This document shows positions 11,070 through 21,479 of a DNA stretch of 64,000 bases, one piece after another. Under the pieces are notes generated by a model. It saw only the letters and a list, made by a program, of their open reading frames with translations, was not told the DNA's origin and did not search any database. The DNA is taken from positions 186,001 to 250,000 of the forward strand of contig JAUIRK010000105.1 in the NCBI GenBank assembly GCA_030549495.1. The letters run 5' to 3'. The position numbers and the translations under genes are program-made. This DNA comes from Nectonema munidae (Eukaryota; Nematomorpha; Nectonematoida; Nectonematidae). The stretch's first letter is position 1, and every line of letters starts with the position of its first letter.

Positions 11070-13230
11070 ATAGTGGAGTTGGGACTGAGTTCTTTCAAAT
11101 TCATGCGTGTAGACTTTTGGGTTAATAAATTATCGACGCATTCGTTTGTCTACTCTACACCCTTCAATTCAACCCCCAACAATGAGATTCATTGAATTCA
11201 GTAAATTGATATTTCTTTCAAGAGACGTTGAATATTGAAAAAAATGTATTTATAATAAATAATCTTCAGTTTTTCAAATTGTGAGTAAAATCTTTTATTT
11301 TGCATCTTTAATGATGTTTTGTTATCATGCTCTTCAGTTTTAGAATTTCAGCTTGGTAAGTGAATGTAAGCATTATGCTCTGCATTGCCAAATTAAACTC
11401 CTCATCCAAATTATAAGCGTTGCTTATGCGTCCTTTTAATTGTTCTTCATTAGTGCATTAGGTGCATATTCTTCCATTTACTAAAAGAATGTTCAATAAG
11501 GTACAAAAAAGAGAATCCATCAAAAAGGAAGCTTTTATAGTGATGAAATGTGGATCATCCATAATTGAGCATTGATGCCCTGCTCTACACAAATATTTTC
11601 AGCATATCAATACAGAAATAAAGTAAGCTTTCTTATAAAATGAAGTTATAAAAACGTATTTTAGTATTAATATTCATTACTATATGAATTTGTGTAAAAT
11701 GAATTAAATGTGATATAAAAATAAATATCAACTTATGTAATTAGAATTCCAACAACGACTTTAAAAATGATGTAAAACAATTTAAATCAAGTCCGCTTAT
11801 TTATGTAAGTTGGTGGCAGCTATCAAATGCAAAAAGGACGCAAGAGATCGAAAACCATGTATTTAGTAAATTGTTGTATACGAATTTGCTAACGAGTTAT
11901 ATAATTTAAGAACAACGGTCCAGTTAAATTAAGGTCGGCTGACAACTTCATAACAAAATAAACGTATTAGTGTTGAATACTTGTGCATGCGCGAATTAAA
12001 TATGTCTTTTGAGAATACGTTTTTGTAAAAGTCAAAAATATAAAATAAGTAATTTTAAAAACAGAATCGTTTTCAATGTAAAATTTTTTGAAACTAGTTA
12101 TCAAAGGAATATGTTTGAAACCAAACTTATCACAATTACACGGAATATATTTTATTACTACAGGTTATTATAAAAATCGATAATGAAACTAAATTATAAA
12201 AAATAGTTAGCAAGTCAATTGTATGTATATACTAGGTCGAATCATCCAAACTCTAAATTCTCAAAAAACCAATGTCAAATATATAAATTTCAAAATAAAC
12301 TCTACTTGCAATGGTAAAATAATCAAGTTAAATTTGATTCTTAAAATATTTTTGTCATTAGGTTTAAATTGCGGTTGATGAAAATAATGTCATTTTTAAA
12401 TATATCTTGTGAAGATTGAAACTTTTTAATTTTATTGGATCTGGTAATTTAGTAGAAAAAAGAATAACTTTATTCAAATGTATTTAATTTTAAATTTATT
12501 GCAGTTAACCTATGAAAAAGCCAATAAAATTAAAGTTTCAAACTATATAAATATATATTGTACATTTATTTTCTAAATTTAGCTTTCCTTCAAAAAACAT
12601 GATAATATATAAACACATAATCGTCTGCACTCTGTACTTGCTTTGGGTAAGAAAAGGTAATTTCTTAATTATTGACAATTAAATAAAAACAAAATTACAA
12701 CTAATGCCATAAATTTTTTATTAAAACATAACTGTATGCCATGGGCTGATCTGATCGCTAAAATTCAGAACGACACTAATTCCAAAAAATCATTGAATAT
12801 TATAACTAACAACTATGTAATATAAAAAGCTATTTATATTTTTATTTAATGTATACATGTAAACTAATTCACCATTTGTAAATGAATTTTATTTTAATTA
12901 AACATATAATTCAAGGTAAAACTTACATTCATAGCTGACTTAAAGATTTGGAAATTAGAGCTGAAAAGTATAGAGAATTTTATTATAAAAAAAGAGAGTT
13001 CACAAAAGTAATAAAGTGGAGCAAACAATGTGTATATATGTTAATATTTATAATATATATTCACATGAAGAACTATATCATCTTTTCAAAATTATCATTA
13101 TAGGAAAATTCAATAGCCAATATGATATATGATACGGCCGTGAATTAGATTTTTCCAGTTGAATATATAAAAAAAAATTTTTTTTGCAAATCAACAAGTA
13201 CAACTTAAAAGTTCACATGGAAAACAAAAA
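11070..13230. other. Gene-free AT-rich stretch
   Basis: About 2.2 kb of very AT-rich sequence with no open frame of note, no recognisable repeat ends and no RNA gene. I see nothing to annotate. Confidence 0.6.
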
Positions 13231-13234
13231 GTAA

Positions 13235-14640
13235 AGTCTAGATTAGATTAGATTTTCTATGTACTCAGAAGATGATTTTTTTTAATGAAAGTAATGACAT
13301 GGATACATTTTCAAAGAAATGCAAATTATCATTATAAATTTCATTAACTTTTTTTATTAAATAAATACTTGATCTTTTTAGTCTATAGCTAATTTTTAAA
13401 CGTTTATTAGAGTTCCTAGTGTTATGTGAAAGATTTTTCCTATATCTTATCAGTGTCCCGAAAACATTCTGTAAATAACCGTTGAAATATTTATAGAGAA
13501 ATACTCCAACCCTTTGTTTAAAAATATCTTCCACTTTCAATAATTCATTCTGAATAAAAATCTCCGAAGTGTGGTCCGTCTTATTCGTGTTAAAAATTAC
13601 CGAATAGCTCCCTTTTGAAAAATTTGAATGCGCTTTTACCCAAAGGGAAACCAATTTATGATGCTATAATTAACATAAGAAAGGAATAATTGCTTATAAA
13701 TCAAAAGATTAATCTTCAATGGGAAAATATTTTTAGTAAAAAACAAAATACCAATGACTTGATTTAGATCAAGGGACAACACAACTGATCGATGTGTTGT
13801 CTATATTTCATTTTATTATCAAATAATAGCCCAAGTATTTTTACATTTCTTTCTTCAGCAATACCCGTGGACTTTAAAAAGTTATATTTCCTATTCTTAT
13901 GGGAGATTATCATGCATTTGGATTTCTTTTTGTCCAAAATCAAATCATTATCAGAACACCAGTTGTAGAGTTGGTCAGCTATATGTGTCGATAACTTCAC
14001 CATTTTTTACTTTAGATAAAGGGGGATAAGCGCAGATGTCGTCTGCAAAGAGCAAAAACTCACAAAGTTTTGCAAGGGAGAAAATGTTGTTGATAGCTAT
14101 GCTGAAAAGTAAGGGCCCCAAAATGGATCTCTGCACGACACAATTTTTGAGGGATAGCTTCTTAGAAAAAGCATGATTCACTTTAACAATTTGATACCTA
14201 TTAATAACGTATGAGTTTAAAAAAACAACAAACTTCTACTAAACCCACATTCATTCAAATTCTTCTAGATTGATGAGTGAAACTCTGTCAAAAGCCTTTG
14301 ACAGGTCAAAGAGAAAAATTACTGAGTCATCCTTTTTTTCTAAAATTTCAACTGTCTTATGAATCAAATAAGAGTGGAAAGATTCTGTCGAATAATGTTG
14401 GCGAAATCCAAATTGATAGTCATTTAAGTAATTTATTGAACCCAAGTAAGTCTTCAATTGATGATGTATAAATTCTTCGAATATTTTTGAAATTGTGGGG
14501 ATAATTGAGATAGGCTGTAATTATCTACACAGTTCCTATCATTTTTCTTATGTACAGGTCCAACTTTATGAAGCTTAAGTATTTCAGGAAAGACCTAAAT
14601 TCAATACCTAACTACTTTTAGTAAAAATGCATGAAAACAT
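13235..14640 (-). mobile_element. CR1/Jockey-type LINE remnant (RT domain and C terminus)
   Basis: Minus-strand pieces in order: a fingers/palm segment with YQFGFRQHYSTE and LFDLSKAFDRV (14457-14251), a catalytic segment LLFADD (14181-13975, the usual YADD with F for Y), KSKCMIISHKNRKYN (14003-13764), and a C-terminal domain with HNTRNSN (13654-13265). The frame is broken at least three times and the endonuclease part is missing, so this is a 5'-truncated dead copy. The 3' end is marked by a short TCTAAT-type microsatellite at about 13240-13256, typical of LINE tails. Confidence 0.8.
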
Positions 14641-15134
14641 TATTTTCCTTTTACTTTTTTAAAAATTCTATTTTAAAATTAAAATTAAAGACCTTTCATA
14701 TAAGGTAACTAGGTAGGTGAGATGGCAAAGCTGAAATTTTGCTTGATAAGGAAGAAGATTGCATCTAATTCTTTAAGAAAAGGGAAAGTGGGAATTTACA
14801 GTGCTAAAGGTATTGAGGTATGTTTGAGTTGTGTTTTCTGAAGAATTTGATTTGCATGAAATGATTGAAAAGAAGAATGGAGATTAACGGTTAAAATAAA
14901 TGTATAACGGTGTGATTTAGATAGCTAAAAGTTAAACAGAATGTACGGTTTTAAATAGTTCAAGTAATGAGGAGTCATTTATATAACTTTTTTTCAAAAT
15001 GTGAAATAGAATATAAATGTCAAAAACTAAAAAATTACTCTCTATTAAATTTAAGCTAGATCTAATAAAAAACACAAGTACATTATAAATAAATGTGTTA
15101 AAACTTTTTAACACTATTTTGATATTATCAAGAT

Positions 15135-15721
15135 GCTTACATAGGTAGGTAGGTAGGTATGGAGATTTCTAAGCACTTTCCAGTTGGAGCTGATATGCTT
15201 GCAAGTCTGCTGGAATTTAGTCTTCAAAGTGTAAGTTTAGTCTTTGTGGGTCTTTCTGAAATAGAAATGAAAATTTGGAAGATTTTCATGGCTGTAGACA
15301 CTAGACTGTTTTGTAGAATGCATGGGTTAGTGATGATAATGGCTTATTGTTATTGGATATTTGAGGGAGGAATGAGTGTTTGGTTTGCAGAGAGTATTGG
15401 TTCGATTGTGGTTATGAGAAGAGAGAGATGTTTGATGAGTAATGGGTGTTGTAGAAGATCATGTAGAGAGGATGGAATATCTTTAAAAAAGTAGCGGCTT
15501 TTTTCAAGGAGTTGGTGTCGGTGAGAATGAAAAATTGGACAATAAAGGAGAATATGTATAGGTGTTTCAATGTACGAACAGCTGAAACGACAGAAAGGGT
15601 TTGAGTGAAGTTTGAATTTGAAGAAGTATGCATTACAAGGGCAATGGGATGAGAGCCAGCGAATGATGTTCCGTGGGAGTGAGTGAAAGTGTTTGTTTAA
15701 AATGAGTTGTAATAATGGCAT
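15135..15721 (-). mobile_element. LINE C-terminal fragment with zinc-knuckle motif
   Basis: Minus-strand frame 15721-15350 encodes LSSHCPCNAYFFKFKL and then a CRFSC...ETPIHILLYCP knuckle, the cysteine-histidine motif near the C terminus of R1/Jockey-like LINE proteins. The 3' end is a short GGTA tandem at about 15143-15158 on the + strand. Severely 5'-truncated. The + strand frame at 15159 is a shadow of this coding strand. Confidence 0.65.
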
Positions 15722-15959
15722 AGATGTCGGAAGTGATGTGATGGTTTATGGCTTACATAAAAAATAATAATGTGTAGGTAAATGTAGTATACCTAATTGA
15801 TTCTTTTTATTGCTAGGGCGAAACAAGCCACCTGCCCCTGTTTACTAAAAAATTATTATATAAAATTGGTTGTGATTATATCCCTTCAAATTTCTTGACT
15901 TTTCTTAAAATCGCTAGCTGCATCTTTTGGTAGTATTTTCATGATAGTTCAATGTCAAT

Positions 15960-16740
15960 CAAAATCAAAAATTAAAATTTTTGAGTAAAATTTTAACATT
16001 ATCAGTAATTAAACTTATAACTTGGGTTCTATATTATATACTCCTATGAAAAATTATAATTATATACAATTTTGAACGTATAACACTTTATAGAGTTTTT
16101 TTTGAATAATTATTGCTACTTTTTAGAAAATGACAATTAAAATTTGATTGATGAGAAATATATCTAATAAAATTTAACATAAAATATATGTTTTTATACT
16201 AAATTGGCAATGCTGGTTTCATTTCTGGACTCATTTTTTACACTTAGGATTAGAAAATTGATATAAGTGTTAATCAAATTTGCTGTTTACTAATAAAAAT
16301 TGTATTTCTGAACCCAGTTTTCGCACATAGAGATTTTAAATATCTATCACTGTCAATCAAATTCCAAATCATCCATACTAGTTTTATTTCTGATCTCAGA
16401 TTTTAAATTTAGAGGTTTTAAAATGTCTGAAAGTGTCAATCAAATGTGCGGTTTACGTTTAAAATCTACAGATATTATTTTTGAAATTTAAATATCTGAT
16501 TTTATAACAAATTGAAGATACTGGTTTCATTTTTATACTCCGTTTTCGCATTTAGAGTTTCAAAATATCTGAAAGCTTCAATCAGATTCCCGGTATATGT
16601 ATAAAAACTGTCTCCAAAAATATTTTAAAATTTTCAAAATAAATTATGTTTTTATACTAAATCGACTATGCTTATTTTATTTCTGTACTTCATTTTGGCA
16701 AATTCGGTTAAAAAATATCTAGAAGTGTGAATTTAATTAG
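15960..16740. repeat. Diverged tandem repeat, unit about 170 bp
   Basis: Several degenerate units share, in order, a TGGTTTCATTTCTG-like block, a TTTTCGCA block with TTAGAG, ATCTGAAAGTGTCAATCA, TGTCTCCAAAAAT, and TTTTTATACTAAATCGAC. The same blocks in the same order recur at 25930-26200. The pattern resembles old satellite DNA or the tandem core of a transposon. No coding sense. Confidence 0.55.
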
Positions 16741-16772
16741 TGATGTTATCTATCTATATATTGACTCTATCT

Positions 16773-16800
16773 CAGTGGTTCCCAACCTTTTTCGAGTGGG
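16773..16800 (+). mobile_element. hAT-type terminal inverted repeat
   Basis: CAGTGGTTCCCAACCTTTTT is the classic terminus of Charlie-like hAT elements. The following 80 bases also look hAT-like (GACCCCGCAATG). I found no matching opposite end nearby, so this is probably a relic end or a MITE. Confidence 0.65.
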
Positions 16801-16859
16801 GAAGACATTTAAGCCTCCCCAGACTTTTTGCGACCCCGCAATGTCCCAACAAAATATTA

Positions 16860-18200
16860 AATTAGACTTTTTCTTTTTCGGATTTAAGCCGCACTAAAGT
16901 ATAAGGAAGTCAGACTATTTTAAATATATATTTTGATAATAATAAATTTAATTTAGTTTTTTTTCTATTCTAAATTTCTTATGTCTTCTAAAGATTGTTA
17001 TGAATGTTGTCTGCTTTCTTCTTTTTTATCGTTTGGTTTTACTGTCTACTTATATTCGATCTCAAATAATCCTAGTAAACGTTTATATTGCAAATTTCTG
17101 AAGGTTTCATCAATAGGTAAGATTATTATTTTTTTTAGTGCCAAACTATAAATAAAAATATATTAGACGCTAAATTACTACAAAGAAATTTCTTCTTAAA
17201 AATTTGTAAATCACTAATTTTGTTATTCAAGTTACTAAATTTATTTTAGATAAATTAAACAAGTGTATTACCAATTTGTTTAAAATTATACTTTTTTTTC
17301 CCATAATTATTCATTCAGATGTACTTTGCTTTCAGAAGCATCTTTATTTAAAAATATTATTTCATGGTTTTAGCACCACAGTACACACCCAGGCCCGTAG
17401 CTAGGATTTTTCAATTGGGAAGGCTGGAAAAAATTTTGGAGGGGGGGGGGCTAAATATTTTCACAAAAAATTTTTTCGTACTTATGGGTTATCTCTCCCC
17501 CAGAAAAGATAGCACAAGTGATTTATGCGATTGAGAGAGAGGCACACTTGTCAAGAGTGCTGCAAATATCGAGTGCTGCATAATAGCCGCTCACCAATAT
17601 TCAATATGGCATGCAAAAACTTAAAATATGAAAAAAGACTCTACGATATTGTATAGAGGTTGTAATATAATATTAGCTCCAAAACATATGTGTCAGCATA
17701 AAATATAGTGTTAGTTGACTGCTGAAAACCTATGTCTGATGCTGTGGTTTCGTTTATCGAAATGAAATGGTGAATGAGAACACATCCTAAAGAAATGTTG
17801 TGGGGTTGCCGTTGAAAAAATGAAATATATTATGTTGGGGCGGGGGGAGGGGGGTTAACTCTCCCAGTTTTAGTTTCTTTCCTCCGGTCTTGTAGTTTTT
17901 AATTTTTTTCTCAAGTAAATCAACTAACAAAATATCGTCCAAAAACATCACGGTGTTGAAACAGTTGCAGATCATGATTCAAATCATTAAAATAGTTTTA
18001 GTATTTGGCATAATGTTTCAAAGAATTTTAGTTGTACAAAACACAATGTATCATTTAAAAGTGAATAGAAAATGACTTATCCTATAAAAAAAGTCAAAAC
18101 CAACAAGTTCAAGTTTTACTGTCTTTCACCTGGTAAAAGACTTGAGTTTTAGCGATCATTGTTTGAAAGATGTCAAAGAACACTATTAAACCATCACATC
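16860..18200. other. AT-rich transposon debris
   Basis: No gene. Contains a terminus-like CCCAGGCCCGTAGCTAGG (17392-17409) and a run of ten G (about 17440), plus a second G-rich patch near 17838. These look like ends of small DNA transposons, but I cannot pair them. Confidence 0.35.
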
Positions 18201-18219
18201 TACATGCTAAATTAATTAA

Positions 18220-18326
18220 CCCATTTATGCCCACGGCAAGCAGACGATTTTTGTAATTCATATTTAATTATAATGAAAAAATTTAAAGTGTGTTATTTCT
18301 TTAAAGGAACATTGGGCATAAATGGG
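18220..18326. mobile_element. piggyBac-like MITE with perfect 14-bp inverted ends
   Basis: CCCATTTATGCCCA (18220-18233) and its exact complement TGGGCATAAATGGG (18313-18326). TTAA precedes the left end (18216-18219); the right copy has decayed to TCAC. 107 bp, non-coding. The interior carries GCAGACGATT near the left end, shared with the 9259 element, so the two probably use one transposase. Confidence 0.75.
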
Positions 18327-18639
18327 TCACAATCACTAGATTTGGCTATCACATAAAATTTAAAGAACGTGTTGAAAATATTTATTTATTATAATTATTA
18401 ATTAAAAATAGAAAAATAATTTTTATTTTATACATGAAAGTAAAAACTTTAACAATGCCCAGTAGCGTCAATTGACTTTAAGTGATTATATATTCATTAT
18501 ATCAAAGAAAAACTATAGAAAGATTTACAAATATAGGAACAAGATGTGACTTCTCACGAGTTTTACTTTTTTACAGAGTGAACTGTTCAGCCTTTATTTG
18601 GAATAATTTATTTTTTTCTGAATTTTAGAAGATATGGTA

Positions 18640-18699
18640 CAGGGGCGCACCCTAGGATATTTTTCATGCCCTCTAGGATGAAAGCTGGCTACGTCTCTG
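18640..18699. mobile_element. 60-bp element made of two hAT-like ends
   Basis: Begins CAGGGGCGCAC and ends GGCTACGTCTCTG, with CCTAGGAT and CTAGGATG arms between. The start matches the 17-nt terminus found at 41593, 58687 and 59697. No 8-bp target duplication is visible. It is read as an internally deleted hAT remnant. Confidence 0.35.
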
Positions 18700-19169
18700 T
18701 TTCATTGACCTAAAATTATTTGGTGAGGACTTCCCTACACTTTAGAATTAAATTTTCATAACTAAAAACATGCTTTCTTTCTTCATTGGTTTTCGTAGGC
18801 AAGGTAAAATGGCAATATTTAAAATAGGCAAGACGAGTTTTAAAGAAACAAACGATGTTTTTGTGAAATTGTAAAGTTAAATTTCAATAAACTTTAATCT
18901 GTTCATTTATTTAAAAAATCTGTAAGAAATGAAAAAATGTTATTAAGATTAAAATTAATTATACACCTAAAATGAAATTATAAATCAAAGGTAACTTTGT
19001 TCTTCAAAAATTAAAATACACTCAACTGAAAAAACTGAGACAGGAGGAAAAAAAGAGGGCCATTTTGGTGAAAGTAGTTAGAAGCAATCAGTGATAGTGT
19101 AGTGTTATTTAAAATGTTTCAGCCTTTCAAAATGTTTTGCAGTAACGGTGACTGCGCATTAAAACTTTA

Positions 19170-19212
19170 GAAGGCCGCATGCTGCCTGGAGCCGTAGTTT
19201 GTCCACCTTTGG
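19170..19212 (-). mobile_element. hAT (Charlie-like) terminus
   Basis: The minus strand starts CCAAAGGTGGACAAACTACG, close to the widespread hAT end CAGGGGTGGGCAAACTACGG, followed by GCCGCATG-type sequence. The interior would lie at lower coordinates. No transposase frame is recognisable there, so it is probably a decayed non-autonomous copy. Confidence 0.55.
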
Positions 19213-19526
19213 TCTACACTCTATTTCTTTCGAGTGTTTTATGTAGATCATTACTCCAACCTATAAATTTACTAAAGCCAGAGTTAACGTAAGCAGGCTC
19301 TGTCTTAAGGGTTACACAGTTTACTTGATCCACCATATTAAGTTGAATTTTTATACAATTTCAAATATTATCAGTAGTGGAATTCAAATTTTTTGTCATC
19401 CGGTTCTGTTACAAAAAAGTCAAATTTGTCAGCAAATAAACTGATCAATTTTGATTATTTCCCAATAAAATTTTAAAATAATGGTTAAACAAGCATAATG
19501 TTGTGAGTGCTTATTTTACTGTACGG

Positions 19527-19690
19527 CCTGTACTTCTTCTTCTTCTTCTTCTTCATCATCTTATCCCCTAAATGGGGGTCGATGGCTTGATCCTGTTTCT
19601 CCATAGGTTTCTGTCCTTCGCATCGCTTTCTTTCAATGCAAATTTTTCCATGGATCTTTTCAAATCATCCCTCCATCTCAATCTGTACGG
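19527..19690 (-). mobile_element. RTE-like LINE tail fragment
   Basis: Minus-strand frame LRWRDDLKRSMEKFALKE followed by DRNLWR and a stop, then a GAA/GAT microsatellite (19527-19560). This matches the R-W-R-D tail and simple-repeat 3' end of RTE LINEs. 5'-truncated to about 160 bp. Short flanking copies of TACGGCCTGTAC at about 19520 and 19684 probably are its target-site duplication. Confidence 0.65.
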
Positions 19691-19969
19691 CCTGTACTAT
19701 ATAGATAAATAAATTTTTACTGTTCACCGAACTCACAAAATTCTGTGAGACGGTTCTAACGAACCGGTGCGAACCCACTGAATCCCACTACTGGATATAA
19801 CAAACATATTCAATTTGTCATTTAATCGTTTCAAAATTTATGATTCATTTATTAACTAGGATTTATTTTTTTTTTTACCAAATTTACGATTCAAACCTTC
19901 GCAAGACGAAATTGGGAGTACTTCAATACATTTTTGAATTGCAGATTTAGCCTACTAACATATACAAAC

Positions 19970-20270
19970 GCGATATTCAAATTATCACGTAAATTTCTAG
20001 AACAGCCTTAAACTGCAAGGCAGCAGTAACTAGGCTTATTTGAAGACGGTCTTACCCGTCTTATCATGACATCGCCCTGAACACGGGGCATTTTAACTTG
20101 AAAGGAGTCACTCAATCTACTACTCCGTCCCGTTATGTCGTCGCTGTTAGTTCGGGCTGCTTATTCATCAATCTAAGCTTGCTTATTTCGTAACTAACCA
20201 CCATATCTGATGGCCGTTCCACTATCCACAACCTTCGCACCCGCTCCCTAGCTGTTAAATTTAAATGCAC
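19970..20270. other. GC-richer open region, unassigned
   Basis: Both strands carry moderately long open stretches with codon-like composition (for example minus-strand RLWIVERPSDMVVSYEISKL). There is no recognised family and no clear splice site. It could be a decayed transposon ORF or an exon. Confidence 0.2.
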
Positions 20271-20699
20271 AAGTAAATTTTATATAAAATTTTATTTAAA
20301 TAACAATAAAACCATCTTAAAGGATTGAAAAAAATTATTTTGAGATTCAACGTTTTAGGTTTATTAATGAGTTATTATATTATTTGAATTATTATATGTT
20401 GATTTCTTTTTCCCATAATTTGTCAGACCGATTATCTCGATAGGCGTTAAAGTATAAACTGGATACTTATACTGCATACGTATACTGCAGAGATGGGAAG
20501 CAAAAGTCCTTTCTAAATGCGAGTATTTGCAGGACTCTTCAATTTCTAAAAAATTCACAAATTCCTACTATTTTATCGGGAAATATCGGATACTATATAT
20601 CAAAAATAATGCACTGATCACGACTAAATACTTTGTATGTTATATATACTTTTTTTGTTATCTCTCGTGATATTTCTATACTACTAATTACATTTGCAG

Positions 20700-20820
20700 A
20701 ATATGGATGATCAAATTTTCTATCAATTTCCCGATTACGGGGTTAAAACCTTCCCCGCTGGGAACGGAAAGTCACTCTCCTCACTTGGAACGAGAAGTTC
20801 GGGGTCCCCACAGGGCTTTG
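20700..20820 (+). CDS. Candidate internal exon, unknown protein
   Basis: Acceptor tacatttgcag ends at 20699. The donor is probably TTTG|gtaggt (20821) or three bases later. The frame reads MDDQIFYQFPDYGVKTF and then a Gly/Ser-rich segment. The segment is GC-richer than its flanks and the frame stays open to 20987 if unspliced. No family is recognised, and no neighbouring exon was identified on this strand. Confidence 0.3.
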
Positions 20821-21114
20821 GTAGGTATCTGTTGACATTAAATGATCTAAGAGACTTATCAAATGAAATAAGAACTCCATGTCATCTCTCCAGCCGCCAT
20901 GATCCTGAATTACATAAGGTCTGTTTTGGAAGGATTTTTGGAACTCGACATAACGTTTTTACAAATAAATCGATGTTAGGGGTCTAACAACATCTGCAAG
21001 CTCTTAATCCATAACAACGCGTAAAATACGACCCAAGACATGGTGTTTACAACTCACAAATGGGAGTTTATCGAAACCTTTGCTTGTAAACATTCTTTAC
21101 AGTCTAATTACAAC

Positions 21115-21120
21115 TTTATT
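21115..21120 (-). promoter_or_regulatory. Polyadenylation signal for the exon at 21215-21431
   Basis: AATAAA on the minus strand, 95 nt after the candidate stop codon; together they support a terminal exon. Confidence 0.4.
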
Positions 21121-21214
21121 CTTTTTTCCTGTGTTTTCGCTTGTTGTATCAGCAGCAATAATCATCGAGACTGCGATCTATAAATTGTATTCCTCCAAAA
21201 CACCCCCTATTCAT

Positions 21215-21431
21215 TCAGCAATGGTCTGCTTTGCCGTCATTTAGCTTCGCAGCAGCCAGCTTGACTTCCTTCTTTTCATTCTTGCTAACAATCGCCTGAA
21301 ATTCATCTCTCTCGATATTTTTGCCGAGGAGGGAATAAAGATTTTTGTCATCGACATTGAGCCATGTATCCATACTTTGCTGATATCGGAGATTTTCTCT
21401 AAGGTAGCGTTCATAAATGACGTCAACGAAC
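21215..21431 (-). CDS. Candidate last exon of an unidentified gene
   Basis: A minus-strand frame of 72 codons with a possible acceptor (aaccaaag, ending 21432) and a stop at 21215-21217. AATAAA lies about 95 nt downstream (21115-21120). The peptide is hydrophilic and looks like real coding sequence: ERYLRENLRYQQSMDTWLNV, then KNIERDEFQ and a Lys/Ala-rich end. I do not recognise the family. Upstream exons should lie above 21.5 kb on the minus strand, but I could not pick them out. Confidence 0.4.
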
Positions 21432-21479
21432 CTTTGGTTATTTTTTGACCCCCTTCCCCCTCTTGTCAACTTTTAAGTA

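Noticed and set aside
15159-15494. Plus-strand 111-residue ORF starting MEISKHFPVGADML
   Set aside because: It lies opposite the minus-strand LINE fragment with the zinc knuckle; the minus frame is the meaningful one.
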